DNA of 64,000 nt from Pinus tabuliformis (GCA_031772625.1 CM062816.1:826876556-826940555); one strand, 5' to 3'; counted from the stretch's first letter, positions 21,737-32,850 are shown. Numbers and translations are program-made. Notes: generated by a model not told the origin, from the letters alone.

Positions 21737-22005
21737 TGTAACAAAAAAAGTTCGTTTTTAAAGTTAAATACGCCAAAAGACTTGAAATATGAAGATCTCC
21801 ATTGAAGATATAAGAATATATATTAAAATGTATGAATGAGAATGATGTTACAAATGAGAGTGAGGACTTACTTATATACCCTAGGTAGGTGTCCCTTTAT
21901 GAACGGCCATGTCCTTTAGAGACATACCTTTTCATTAACAAATTACTAATTAATCAGTGTTTATGATGTGTTATTATTATTTATATCTATGTTTTATTCA
22001 TAACG
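21737..22005 (-). repeat. 3' LTR of the retropepsin-carrying element
   Basis: A 269-bp copy, about 31 bp longer than the right copy because of extra sequence near 21830-21875. Its inner edge is next to a polypurine tract at about 22007-22019 (read on the minus strand). Confidence 0.65.
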
Positions 22006-22350
22006 TTGTCTTCCTCCTCAAAAAGCTTTGTCCTCAAAGCTTGCTGATGAAAAAGCTTGATCTCTTTTTTCATTTCGAATGTCTTCTTGTCTCAGAACTG
22101 TCATCTTTGTTGATACAAGTTGATATGATCCTTGGAGTGATATATAAAATTGTCGCACAAAGGAAGGATCTGACCATCCTCAATTAATCTTCTGTGGAAT
22201 CTTTCGATTATTGGAAACTTGTGATGAATTGTTATCACTGGACTGAGTTTTGTGCACTTTAGTGTTCTTCGGAACATAAGTTTGTTGTTTATGCTCTGAG
22301 TGATACGGATTCGTAGATTGATTGAGTTGTCTGCTCTTGTGATTCAGATG

Positions 22351-22764
22351 TCAATAGGGAGTTCTTTGTGTTTGATTTTCCTTAATCTTGTGTGTGACAA
22401 CTTCCTGATTTACTTCAAATATTGATGTTGTTGAGTTGGTTACAGAATCTTCATTTGGATTTTTCATTATTTGAATTGCAACATATGAATATGTTTTTCC
22501 TTCAACTAGTTTGTCCTCTTTTTGAGTTGTGATTTTGACTGGATCGGTATTCATTCCCTTATCTTCAATTTGGATGGTTACATATGGCGACTTCGATACA
22601 TCTTTCGTGATGAGTTCTTCTAATTTATTTTTCAATGATTGCTTATCATTTTTAAGTTTCTTGATTTGAGTGAGTAATTTCTCGCTATGGTCTTTAAGAC
22701 AAGTAATTTCTTCGTTTTTGTTAGCGGTGATTTTGTCAACTTCTCCTTGCATATTTTGTATCAC
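22351..22764 (-). CDS. coiled-coil ORF of the LTR element
   Basis: A 137-codon frame. The first 50 residues (QNMQGEVDKITANKNEEITC to KNKLEELITK) form clear heptads of a coiled coil. The rest is Thr/Lys-rich with two near-repeats of a VTIQI/VAIQI motif. It follows the retropepsin-like frame after four bases and may once have been continuous with it. I do not recognise the family. It occupies the place where RT would start in an autonomous element. Confidence 0.5.
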   Translation of the reverse strand: MIQNMQGEVDKITANKNEEITCLKDHSEKLLTQIKKLKNDKQSLKNKLEELITKDVSKSPYVTIQIEDKGMNTDPVKITTQKEDKLVEGKTYSYVAIQIMKNPNEDSVTNSTTSIFEVNQEVVTHKIKENQTQRTPY

Positions 22765-22768
22765 TTTT

Positions 22769-23251
22769 TTACTTGCTTGAAGAATTACTTTTACGATTTC
22801 TTGTATGTCTTATGGCGTCATTGAATCTAGCTTCAAAGTAACGTCTTGTAGTGTTTAAAAAAAAATTGTGGGAAAATGTCAAAAACTTTTTTTTCATATT
22901 CAGAATAAAGGACCCTAGAGTTTCCATCCAGGTTGAGCCCAAAACAATGTCACTATCGTCAAAAAATAAGGTTTTCACGATGAATTGCGAAATAAAAGTA
23001 TAATCCCCAATACTTAGTTGTAGATTGTTTATGTTGTATTGTTTGTCACTTGTGTCAACAAAATTTGTTTCAATTATATTCAATTCAGGAATCACTAATT
23101 GGTTAGCACATTTAGGACTAACATAGTTGCTCTCTTCAATAGGACTGATAGAGATTATAATATCTCTTCCGGCAAGTGATCTTTTGATTTTAAATAGTGT
23201 ACCAACACATTTACTAAAGGTTTTAGGAAATCTTTTGTTACTAGTCTCCAT
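22769..23251 (-). pseudogene. retropepsin-like ORF without catalytic Asp
   Basis: A 160-codon frame. The C-terminal half has the hallmark of Ty3-type proteases: a flap-like region, then DIVLGSTWMETLG and an N-M-K-K…LTFSH block. At the expected active site the sequence reads ISPIEESNYVSP, so the D-(S/T)-G triad is gone while the flanking fold motifs remain. Either it has decayed selectively or it was retained for a non-proteolytic role. The frame has no stop in 160 codons, which is notable for otherwise degraded surroundings. Confidence 0.6.
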
Positions 23252-23538
23252 TTTCCTTTTTCAAGATGAGCTTTAGGGTTTTAAAAATATTCCTTCTTTA
23301 TACTTTCAACAATATCCCTTTTGATAGTAGGAATATAATAGTTTGTTTCCTTCGCATTACAAATGACTTCCCAATTTCTTCCTTGATTGTCTTTTATTTT
23401 ATTTTTTTCAACCCATGTATCTCCTTTTTTTTAATGGATAGATACCCCACTTCAAATTTTTTTTATTAAATTCTTCTGCCTCACTTTTTTATAATTTTAT
23501 CTTGTCCCACCTCTTATTGTAATTATTTTTATTTTTAA

Positions 23539-23554
23539 TACTTTATAAAAGGAT
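23539..23554. repeat. left target-site duplication of the LINE
   Basis: TACTTTATAAAAGGAT, 16 bp, repeated exactly at 30664-30679. Confidence 0.95.
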
Positions 23555-23936
23555 GATATATTGGTTTTCGTTCAATACTTGGTTGCTTGTGGTTTTAGCC
23601 ATTATTACCTCCACGGGTTTCTTGGGCACTGTCTGCGGTTGGAAGGCACCGTTTTGTGTTAGAGGTTTTTACCAGGAGGCTATGGGAGCTTGTTGTGGTA
23701 AAAGGGTTTAAAGTCGGTCGCTGGGTTACGCGGTGCCTTTGTAACAAGGGTCAGCGGAAGGGAAGGTTTTTTCAGAACGGTGTGTAGTTTTTCAACGGAC
23801 TTCGGTGTTGGTATCGATGAGGAACTCTTAGATTATTCCTCTGACTCTTTGACCCCTGAAGACATCTGGGTTGAGAGCAAACACCCCTCCACTGTTGGGA
23901 TGGAAAAGGCATCAAACAGTCTACTGACTACTCTGG

Positions 23937-25548
23937 TTGGAACTCTCCTCCTTAATGCATGAAATGGAGGTTTTGCTACAGGATTTGGGTAATAAGCAAC
24001 AGGCTTCTACCGTATCGAAGGGTGTTTTCTATCTGGGTGAGGGCTTTGATTCACCATTTCCTTCTATCCCATCTCCATCAGAATTTCCGGTCTGGTCGCA
24101 CGCCCCAGCGAGTTTTGCTTTCACACAAGGGGGAGTTGGCGTCTCCGCGGAGGGTTTTCGTGGTTCGGCCCCTGAAGGGCGGGGCATTTCTCCTCCCCAC
24201 CTCAAGTTTCTTGGCACTATGCCAGTGGGTTTCACTCACCAAGTCGTTGCTTCTACTCACCCCTCCGATTATTTTGATGGTATCTCCAGACAAGACCCAG
24301 GTCTAGAAGAAAATCGCTCTTCGGATTCGGACGAGAACCCCCTAGCTGAAGGTGATCATGCAAAAAAACATAAAAGACTAGGGGATCGGAAAAAATCCAA
24401 ACATTCGAAAGTTCAGGAATGTGACTGTCGTCTGGTGTTCGGGGCGGGCATCACAATGGCACAAGCGGCCCTAACGGAGAGTATTGTTCTTGTGGGTCAA
24501 GTGCGCGGCAGAAATTATACCCCAGCTCGTCTGAGGAAATGGACCGCAGAGGTCTGGGAGAACCTAATGGTGCAGCTACCTGGTGTCATCACTCTGTCCA
24601 GAGTGTGGTTCGCTCTCATTTTCTCACAGTCGGACCAAGTGGATTTGGGTTTTGAAGAGGTACTGGCATATTGAAATGACTCCGGTCCTACTTAAGTGAT
24701 GGACTCCGCTCTTCAATCCCGAGAAAGAAAACATGGGAGCTGGTCCAATTTGGGTTCGCCTGTCGGGTCTTCCGCTCCAATTTTGGGCTGAGGATATCTT
24801 CAAGGTAATTGGAGATGACATGGGGGTCTATCTTGATCATGATAGGGCTTATCTGGATACAGGCTGTATGGCTTTAGCCAGAATACTGGTGTACCTTGAC
24901 ACCAGGGAGGGCCTCGTGGAGAGTTATCTACTTCAAATGGGGGAGACCACCAGGCGACAGATACTAGATTACGAGGGTATCCCTTTCCGTTGTCATTGGT
25001 GCCATGAGGTGGGTCATCTGTACAAAGACTGCCCCCTTCTGTCAGGGAAGCAACAGGAGCCTCCAAGGTCTCTGTTATCGGCAAGTAGACAAACAATAGA
25101 GGCGGATTTTCAATCACAGACAGACCCTCCTAAGGATTTGGGGCCTCAGCAGCTCGAAATTGGTCTGTCCACTTCACAGCCGAACAATGTGTCATCTGTG
25201 GCTCTTCTCACCAGAGCTCAGGTCAGAAAATCGATTTTTTCAGGTACTCCTCCCTCCCCTCCTCTGTTTTCAAATGATTGTTTGTTATCTGCATTTGCTT
25301 CTGCTTCTATGAGTTTGTCTGGTTCAATGTTTGAGGTCAGCAAGCTGTTTTCCCCTCTTTGCCTGGTCATAACAGCCCTTTCCCCCTCCCTCAGCACTAA
25401 CCCCTCTACTATCCTGCTCCCACCCGCTCCGTCCATCGGAGGCAACCCGACCTCTAGTGGTTCTCGCCTTATTTCCTTCGCTCCCTTCCTACCACTCAAA
25501 GCCCAACCTATGGTTTGGATGTGGATCCCTTCCCTACCATCCCTTTAA
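23937..25548 (+). pseudogene. LINE ORF1 (nucleic-acid-binding protein)
   Basis: Two frames, 23937-24674 and 24733-25548, joined by a frameshift near 24670-24730. The middle matches the DUF4283-type domain of plant LINE ORF1 (PIWVRLSGLPLQFWAEDIF). It is followed by a CCHC zinc knuckle in CHWCHEVGHLYKDC. The C-terminus is Ser/Pro-rich. ORF1 products coat LINE RNA in the ribonucleoprotein particle. An upstream frame (23780-23962) has no recognisable domain. Confidence 0.85.
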
Positions 25549-25678
25549 AACCCCCCCGTGGCAGACAATCTCACCTCTCAAAAGCCATTAAGAGGGTTGG
25601 CATTGAAGTGGCTTCAGGGGTACAGACCCCCATTGACTAGGTCCTTAGAGCAAAGGGCAACCCTCCTAAGGTTACCCC

Positions 25679-26160
25679 ATGAAGTGCCTCTCCTTCAACT
25701 GCACAGCCCTGACCAGCCTGGACAAAAAACTGGCTCTACAGAGGTTATGTCTATCGGAGCGACTCGATGTTATTTTCTTGCAAGAAACTTTGGGTGAAGG
25801 GAGTCTGGTTAACAATCTACTCTTGAAATTCCTTCCGACTGGGTTTTCCATTGCTTGGATGTTAGAGGGTGCTCAGGTGGTTGTGCCATGGGTTTCAATA
25901 AAAGAAGAAAAAAATTCAAAATGTTGGGGGCGGGAGAGAGGTTTCTAGGTGCCAACATTACCTTCTCGGATTACAACTTCCCCCTCAGACTTGTCAACAT
26001 TTATAGACCCTGCCATAATAGGGAACAATTCTGGGTTAGACTACTGGAACTCGATTTTATGCAAGCAGATAATTTGATCATTGGGGGCGCTTTAAACTTC
26101 TCCCTAGGGCTAGCGGAGTCCTGGGGCGGCAGAGCCCAATGTGACCCCCTCTCAATTTTT
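25679..26160 (+). pseudogene. LINE ORF2 endonuclease, 5' part
   Basis: Starts with MKCLSFNCTALTSLDKK and contains the VIFLQETLG block with the catalytic Glu of APE-type endonucleases. A frameshift near 25860-25900 moves to a second frame with VNIYRP and LIIGGALNFSLG, where the usual GD-N motif has Ala in place of Asp. The frame is then cut by the hAT-like insertion at 26160. The enzyme would nick target DNA to prime reverse transcription. This copy is inactive. Confidence 0.85.
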
Positions 26161-26167
26161 TTTAAAC
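26160..26167. repeat. left target duplication of the nested hAT-like element
   Basis: TTTTAAAC, 8 bp, repeated exactly at 26766-26773. Confidence 0.93.
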
Positions 26168-26765
26168 CAATGTTCCACGGGGACGCATCCCCCCCCTTGG
26201 GTTCAAGTTTCCTAGCTCCCCCACGCTCCGTGGACTTGGGGACGAGAGGGGGTCGTTTCCCCACGCTCCCAAAAAATAGGGTACACAGGAAGACTTGCCA
26301 GGGGGCCTGTTCCTTCCGTTGAGGGGTCGTTTCCGAAAAAGGGGGTCGTGGGGGGTCCAGAGGGGTCGTTTCCGAAAAAGGGGGTCATGGGGGGTCCAGA
26401 GGGGTCGTTTTTGAAAAAGGGGGTCGTGGGGGGTCGAGGGGGATCGTTTCCCTTTGACCAAATTCGATTTTTTTAATGATTTTTAAGGCAAAACTGTTCA
26501 TTATTGATTTTTTTATTGACTTTTATAATTTATATGATAATGATATTCATATCAATGATCATGCTTTGCAGCATTTAAGTTTTCATTTTAAATTTGTTTC
26601 AATGATATGATTCATCGATTTATAAATTATATTTTATATTATAAGTTTTTAAGACCTTGACGTCCCCCCACGTTTCCTAAAAATTGGTGGGGATCTTTTG
26701 CATAGGCCGCTCCGGCGTACCCTCGCTCCCTTGCCTCCTCGTCCCAGAACCTTGGTGGAACATTG
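26168..26765. mobile_element. non-autonomous hAT-like element (598 bp) nested in the LINE
   Basis: Perfect 11-bp terminal inverted repeats (CAATGTTCCAC … GTGGAACATTG) with the 8-bp duplication TTTTAAAC. These ends resemble those of the element at 15846-16888 (CAAGGTTGCAC), so the two belong to related hAT families. Removing it and one duplication rejoins the LINE endonuclease frame into the …THELL… segment. The inside has G-rich repeats on the left and AT-rich sequence in the middle, with no coding capacity. Confidence 0.93.
26318..26452 (+). repeat. G-rich tandem repeat, about 43-bp unit, three copies
   Basis: Three imperfect units of the form AGGGGTCGTTTCCGAAAAAG followed by a GGGGGTCGTGGGGGGTC block. 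Several runs of five or six G on the plus strand give it G-quadruplex potential. Confidence 0.85.
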
Positions 26766-26773
26766 TTTTAAAC

Positions 26774-28599
26774 TCTTTTGGACACCCATGAACTTCTTAA
26801 TATTGTTTCAGCCAAAATTATGTCGACGTGGAGGAACATAAGGACTGGGGAGGAGGTTTTGGCCAGAAGGCTGGACCGGTTTCTGATAAAGGCCTCTCTT
26901 TTATCCAGATTGGATCATTTTCGCCAGTGGGTGAGTTCGAGAGGGATATCGGATCACTCCCCGATTTTTCTGGAGATCAGGGCTGAAAATTACAAACCCC
27001 AGTCACCATTTAAATTCAACTTGTCTTGGCTATCAGAAGTCGAGTTCCATAAACTTGTCACTGACTCGTGGATTCACTGTAGGCCGAGTGATCATATATC
27101 CCCGGCTGAGGTCATTACAAAAAATTTGGCTTGTCTAAAAACAAAAACAATTGAATGGGCGAAGGAAAAACAGAGGAAGGACGAGGCAGAACTTCAAAGG
27201 ATTGAAAAAGACCTTAATTTATTGGAAGCCTTTGGGCTTACTAGTTTTGCATCGATTGATTTGAAGGCACATTTAATCCAACTAGAATCAGAAAAGATTA
27301 GACTATTGAGATTGAAAGAGGAGTCCTGGCATTTAAAAAGCAAAGCACTATGGCTAAAAGTTGGGGATGAGAACTCCAAGTTTTTTCAATAGTACGCCCG
27401 GGGGAGAAAGGCGATCAACACTATTTGGGAACTACAAGATACAAAAGGCAAGGAGGCAAATATATTCAATCAATCGGCATTTTTCTAATATTTATAAGGC
27501 CCCAAGGGGTGTAACCCTCCCGGATATCATTCGCACTGCAGAGGCTTTACCTAGTTTTGTCGAGCCTGAAGAGATGGAGGCCTTATTAGCTCCGGTCTCA
27601 CTTGGGGAACTTGAAGTTGTGATGAAATGTTTTAAAAAAGACAAAAGTCTGGGGCCGGATGGGTGGCCGATGGAATTCTATAGCACTTTCTTTGAGCTAA
27701 TAGGGCCAGATCTTCTCAAGGCTATAGAGGATTGCAGAACCTCTAGCAGAATGTATGAAGGTTTTAATGCGACATTCTTAGCCCTCATCCCCAAGATTGA
27801 TAAACCCCTTACCTTTGATGATTATCATCCTATCTCCCTCTGCAACAGCATCTATAAAATCATTTCCAAAACCATCGCCCTTCGTGTTAAACCAATCCTC
27901 TCCAGGATGATATCCAAGGAACAGTTTGCTTTCCTCAGTCATCATCAGATTCACGAAGCTATTGGGACTGCTCAGGAAGCCCTTCATTCGATCAAAAAGC
28001 AGAACAAGAAGTCCATCATTTTAAAGATTGACCTCTCCAAAGATTTTGATCGGGCAAGTTGGTCCTACCTTCAACTCATACTCACTCATATTGGCTTTCC
28101 CCACTCCTTTATCTCCTAGATCATGTGTTGTATCTCTTCTGCCTCCTTTAGTATCCTTATAAATGGGGCGGCTTCCAGTTTTTTTCATGCTAAGCGTGGT
28201 CTTAGACAGGGATGCCCTCTTTCCCCCCTCCTTTTTCTGCTAATCATGGAAGGACTAAGCAGACTGATTAAAAATGCTCGTGAGGCGGGTGACCTAGGGG
28301 GTGTCCAGATTTCGGATATGACTACCCTCTCGCATCTTCTATTTGTTGATGATGTACTTATTTTTCTAAATGGTTCTTTTCATGATTCATATGTTTTCAA
28401 AAACATATTATCTCTTTTTTGCAAAGCCACAGGTATGGAACCCAATTATGGAAAATCCACGATCATATGTGTGACCTGTCTCCAAAATGAGGAACGATAT
28501 GCATCCCAACAATTTGATTTTGTCAGACAGGATCTAGATGCGGGCCTAAAATATCTGGGGTTCAGATTGAAAACAAATGTCTATCGCATTGCCAACTAG
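26774..28599 (+). pseudogene. LINE ORF2 endonuclease end and reverse transcriptase
   Basis: The endonuclease end is seen in 26778-27392 (LDRFLIKASLL, GISDHSPIFLEI with the catalytic SDH). A frameshift follows near 27361-27392. RT follows with KSLGPDGWPMEFY, PKIDKPLTFDDYHPISLCNS, IDLSKDFDRASW, then GLRQGCPLSPLLFLL and the catalytic FVDD in LLFVDDVLIF. A TAG at 28117-28119 splits the RT between palm motifs. Without the damage it would carry out target-primed reverse transcription. Confidence 0.9.
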
Positions 28600-29832
28600 G
28601 CCTAACTCGTTGCAAAGATTGAAAGCAGAATAAACATCTGGCAACAACGATGGCTCTCCAGGGCAGGCAGGCTCACTCTGATAAAATCGGTGCTCGAGGC
28701 CATCCCAGTTTACTGGATGACTCTGGCTTGGATCCCAAAAGGTATTCTAAATAGGATACAACAAATTTGTTGTCACTTCCTCTGGAGGGGACAACACACA
28801 AGGAGGAATTTTGCCTAGGTCCGCTGGGACAGGATTGGAAAGCCTAAAAAATTGGGTGGATGGGGCTTAAAAAACCTTCAGTCTTTCGCAATGGCCCTTG
28901 CAGCAAAAATGGGTTGGCAAATAATCAAGTCAGAAAGCCTATGGCAAGAGGTAATATATTTCAAATACATCCACCCCCTCTCAATTATGGAGTGGATTCA
29001 CAGTCCCAACATTTCCTTTGTTGGTGCTTCCATCATCTGGAAGGCAATCTCCCAATCCTTCAACACCATCAAACAGGGGCTAGCATGGAAAATTGGAAAT
29101 GGAGAGCAGGTGCATTTAGGCACTGATGCCTGGACCGGGTGCGAGAATGCCCATATCCTTCCTAGGGCCCTTCGGCATTTCCTCTCTGGGACTGGAATCA
29201 CAAAGATAGCTCATATTGCGATCGCCAGTTTTGACCCTTGGATGCCCCAGCAATGGCTGGATCAAAGAGATTTGAACATTCCGGACAGATGGTCTAGAGT
29301 ATGGAATCGTTTCATTGGGGCTTTAGAGGAAGCCAAAATTAGGCTTGCTGAAAAAGAAGATGAGCTCATATGGGCCACCGCCCCTCATGGACGATACTCT
29401 CCAAAAGTTGGCTATGTTGCTCTTATGTCAGCAGGGGAAAATGGTATAATCAGCTGGTGGTGGCGCCACCTCTGGAAATTAAAAGCCCCTCCAAAAACCA
29501 AGTTGTTCATGTGGTGTATTCTCACAAACAAAGCCCCAACTGAATTAAACCTCATGAAGAGGGCTTTTCATGGTCCCTCACGATGTTGTTTATGCAAATC
29601 AAATGTTGAGGATTCAAATCATCTCTTCCTCCTATGCCCGGTTATGGCACAGTTTTGGTCCCATATAATCTCACTCCTTAATTTAAAGACAACATGGTCT
29701 GGCCAAAATTTCGAGGAAGCATGGCATCGTTGGTGGTCTGAGGCTCACACTCAAAAAGACAAAAATTTGCCCCTGATTGTTTGTTGGGGAATCTGGATAA
29801 ACAAGAACCATATGATCTTCCAAGATGCGTAG
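28600..29832 (+). pseudogene. LINE ORF2 thumb/linker and zinc-binding region
   Basis: The first 250 bases continue the RT thumb (IWQQRWLSRAGRLTLIKSV) with three in-frame stops. The open frame 28852-29832 then contains GGWGLKNLQSFAMALAAKMGW and the zf-RVT block, with WWRHLWKLKAPPKTKLFMW and the metal ligands in RCCLCKSNVEDSNHLFLLCP. This is the standard C-terminal region of plant L1 ORF2. Confidence 0.88.
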
Positions 29833-29862
29833 ATAAACTGGCTAACCACTAGTACGCACTTT

Positions 29863-30423
29863 GTGGCCATTTTTAATCTGATTTCAGATTCAATGGACAG
29901 CAAGTCGTTGTGGGTCATTACTTCAGAAATCATTGATATTAATTTACCGTGGGGTTATTTTGATGGTTCTGCCCAAGCTGAGGGCTGTGGGGGGGGTGCC
30001 ATTCTTCACTTGAATGATCATTTGTCTTTCAGAATCCAAGTTGGCCTTGGCAGGGGCACTAATAATTATGCTGAGCTTAACAGTCTAAAACATCTCCTAT
30101 TATTTGCGCGGGAACAAAATTGTCAAAAGATTCAGATCTTTGGGGATTCACAGCTTGTAATAAATTGGATAAATGATGTATATCATTGTCACTTGCACAC
30201 ACTCAGGGACACTCTGGATGATGTCTTTACACTAAAATCACAATTTGATTTTATTGTATGCTCTCATATATACAGGGAAAGGAATGAGATCGTTGATCGT
30301 CTTTCCAAAGAGGCCGCGCAGCTGAACAGGGGTCAATGGATAATTCAGGAGTTCAAAGATGGAGATTTCTATCAGTTTTTCCACCGTCCATTCATAGAGA
30401 TGAATGGGAACCACTCAGAATGA
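29863..30423 (+). pseudogene. LINE ORF2 RNase H domain
   Basis: A 186-codon open frame of the plant L1 RNase H type. All four acidic catalytic residues are visible: YFDGSAQAEGCGGGA (Asp), TNNYAELNSL (Glu), FGDSQLV (Asp) and RNEIVDRLSKEA (Asp). It is the best-preserved domain of this LINE. It is separated from the zinc region only by a stop at 29830-29832. Confidence 0.9.
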
Positions 30424-30663
30424 TCACTCTGATCATTCTATGTTTATTTTGTTTTTGTCTTAGCAGTTTTTTGGGACATTGCTACGTTTTTAGTTTTCTC
30501 GGCGGTTATATTTCTCTCTGCAACTTAGTTGTAATCTGTATATATGGTTTAGTACTATGATGAATGGAACTACTGTGAATGCATCTCATACATGTTGAAT
30601 GATACAACATGTAATTTTCTTAATTTATTAATGAAAATTGCGTCTTTTTCCTTGGAAAAAAAT
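30424..30663 (+). other. LINE 3' UTR and A tail
   Basis: 240 bases of T-rich untranslated sequence ending in TCCTTGGAAAAAAA, followed directly by the 16-bp target duplication. Confidence 0.85.
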
Positions 30664-30679
30664 TACTTTATAAAAGGAT

Positions 30680-31540
30680 ACCTTATATCCTCTTACTCAC
30701 AATACTTCAATATTTTGTTAAAAACTTTAACAATTTCCTAAAATATAATTCCCTTTTTCACTTTTACAATACCTCAAACTGCTTCTTTAATAAAATTAGA
30801 TTTTAATCCAGTCGACTTCTTCGCCAAGCACCGTACCGTTCCATTTGTCTCTATCTAAACCTTTGCTTCCAATAATGTTTTTTTATCAAGAGCATAGATT
30901 GGATGACTCTGATTCAGCAAAAATGGTGAAAAAATCTCTGAAATTTTTCATAAGGCCATCTTCATGATTCACAAGTGCATTGGTTGGCGGTGTTGTCCCT
31001 GTTGTACTATACAGAAATCGATGGAAATTTGTGTAGATAACCTGCGCTATGTACGGCTATGTATAGACGAATACAAATGCAATGGAAGAAAATAAGCACA
31101 AGCATTATTTCTCCTTTGAGGCCCGAGCAACCATCCAACAAAAACTTTAAGGATAATTCGACCTTTGGTTTACAAGCGGCTTAGAGAAAATCGGGCGACA
31201 GTGAGAACCTTGGCTAGGTTGAGAAGCCCAACGACGGTGAGAACTCAGTGGCGGCGGCATTTCTCGAGCTCCGTTGTGTTCGTGGTGGCCAGTTAGTTGG
31301 GTCAAACAACTTCTTTCTATTTTTCATTTTTTGGATTTATTTTATATATATATATATTATTTTATTTTATTTTAATTTTTAATAATTTATTTTATATATA
31401 TAATTTATTTTGTTTTTTATATAATTTTTTCCAAATATATTTATCTCTATATATTTTTTATCTCCCTTTTTTAAATATTTCTAACTTTTCTTTTTTTTCC
31501 AATATATATTGACTATTTAAAATATATATATATATATAAA

Positions 31541-31571
<31 letters not shown>

Positions 31572-31753
31572 TTAATATAAAAAAATTAAATGTCCAAAGA
31601 CCTAAATGGTGATTTGGAGAAACTCCAAATTCTTGTAACGAACCGCTTCAACGGCAGCAATGTTGACGAATTTGACAGTCAAAGACCTGGATTGGAGAAC
31701 ACAACTCTGTACAGTGGTTGTGCAGCGAGAGGATCGAACAGAGCTAATACCAA
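30680..31753 (-). other. 5' interior of the Ty3-like element
   Basis: AT-rich sequence between the LINE and the right LTR. On the minus strand a TGGTATTAGCTCTG primer-site-like sequence lies at 31741-31754, followed by a leader. No gag domain is readable. AT and ATT microsatellites occupy 31517-31572. Confidence 0.45.
31517..31572. repeat. AT and ATT microsatellites
   Basis: An AT dinucleotide run (about 31520-31538) is followed by about ten ATT trinucleotides (31541-31572). Confidence 0.95.
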
Positions 31754-31991
31754 TGGAACGACCACATATCGTTCTTCAAGTTAAATACTCCAAAAGACTT
31801 GAAATATGAAGATCTCCGATGACGATATAAGAATATATATTAAAATGTACCCTAGGTAGGTGTCCCATTATGAACGGTCATGTCCTTTAGGGACATACCT
31901 CTTCATTAACAAATTACTAATTAATCAGTATTTATGATGTGTTATTATTATTTATCTTTACATTATTTATATCTATATTTTATTCATAACA
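31754..31991 (-). repeat. 5' LTR of the retropepsin-carrying element
   Basis: A 238-bp copy. On the minus strand it starts TGTTATGAATAAAA and ends just before the primer-site-like sequence. It is clearly homologous to 21737-22005. Confidence 0.65.
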
Positions 31992-32000
31992 TTTTAAAAC

Positions 32001-32850
32001 TGTTGAAGAATGTAGCAATGGTCGGTCTTCATAATATTATTTTATTCATGTATTTTGAAAAATTAAAATTATTATTAATAAGCATGTCCTTCATGCTTTG
32101 TATTGTTCAAAAGAAAAATATAGAAGGGCATGTTCTTCGTGACCCTTTCAAAGGAAGAAAATTAAATTTTGTTAAGTGTCATTTAACGTACCAAGTTGCC
32201 ATGTCAGCCCTCCTAACCCTCACGTCGGCTCAGCTTAAGTGGACCCTTTTGCATGGCTTGGAGGCTCTATACAGCCCACTCGCATTCCTCATTTGACACA
32301 CATCTCACACACGTATACATCTGATCTAAGCAAAGAAGGAGATTTCACATCTCACACACTTATTCATATTTCTATTCTGACATTGCTCAAGGAGACTTGG
32401 AAGGCTGAATAGAAGACGAAGTTTGAGGCAGAATTTTTTGTGGTTCTATGGCTCATTCCTATGGAGGAAGTGCGAAGTTTGAGGCTACTGCAGGCCGAAT
32501 TTTGGCCATATTACAAACTTGGTACAGGCCTCTTTTGTGAACAGATTTGGGAAGCATTTTGTCTTGGTATGCTGGAGGGTTGACTTGGCACTTGGAGGTT
32601 GGTCATCTTAGCTACATTGCTGGTGAGTTTGTATATGACTTGATTCTATAAGGAAAGAATTGTTGGGTTTTTCCCCTTGGAATGGGGTTTTCCGAAGGTA
32701 AATTGTTGTATGGCTGTCTCTTCATGTTCTTTTGTTGTAGTTCTCTGTATAATTTATTTATATTGCATAATAAATGAATGAAAAGATCAACCTAAGCGTC
32801 AAATCATAAAAAACAATTATCTAGTTAAGAGAACTACCAAAAATTCAACA
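32001..32850 (+). repeat. 5' LTR of a plus-strand copia element (copia-5)
   Basis: About 850 bp, starting TGTTGAAGAATGTAGC and ending …AAATTCAACA, directly followed by a primer binding site. It contains a GGGTTTTTCCCCTTGGAATGGGG-like block near 32668-32690. It resembles in size and ends the LTR split by copia-3 (49700-58677). The left boundary is inferred from the TGTTGAA start only. Confidence 0.65.

Larger units (their letters stand above)
23555..30663 (+). mobile_element. L1-type LINE, full length but decayed
   Basis: A 7.1-kb non-LTR retrotransposon on the plus strand between 16-bp target duplications. It has a 5' UTR (23555-23936), ORF1 with a CCHC knuckle, and ORF2 with endonuclease, RT, zinc-finger and RNase H domains. 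A 3' UTR and a short A tail (30656-30662) follow. It is inserted in antisense relative to both the Ty3-like element around it and the host gene. A 598-bp hAT-like element interrupts the endonuclease. Multiple stops and frameshifts show it is inactive. The exact TSDs suggest fairly recent insertion or slow decay. Confidence 0.93.
21737..31991 (-). mobile_element. small Ty3-like LTR element with retropepsin-like ORF, split by a LINE
   Basis: Related LTR-like ends lie at 21737-22005 and 31754-31991 (about 240-270 bp). They share long blocks such as CCTAGGTAGGTGTCCC and ATTAACAAATTACTAATTAATCAG. Inside the left LTR a minus-strand purine tract (GAGGAGGAAGAC) precedes the TG(T)TATGAATAAAA LTR start, and inside the right LTR a TGGTATTAGCTC primer-site-like sequence follows. 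Without the nested LINE (23555-30663) the element is only about 3.1 kb, with no RT or integrase. No matching target duplication was found. The pairing of the two LTRs is an inference from order, orientation and similarity. Confidence 0.6.
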
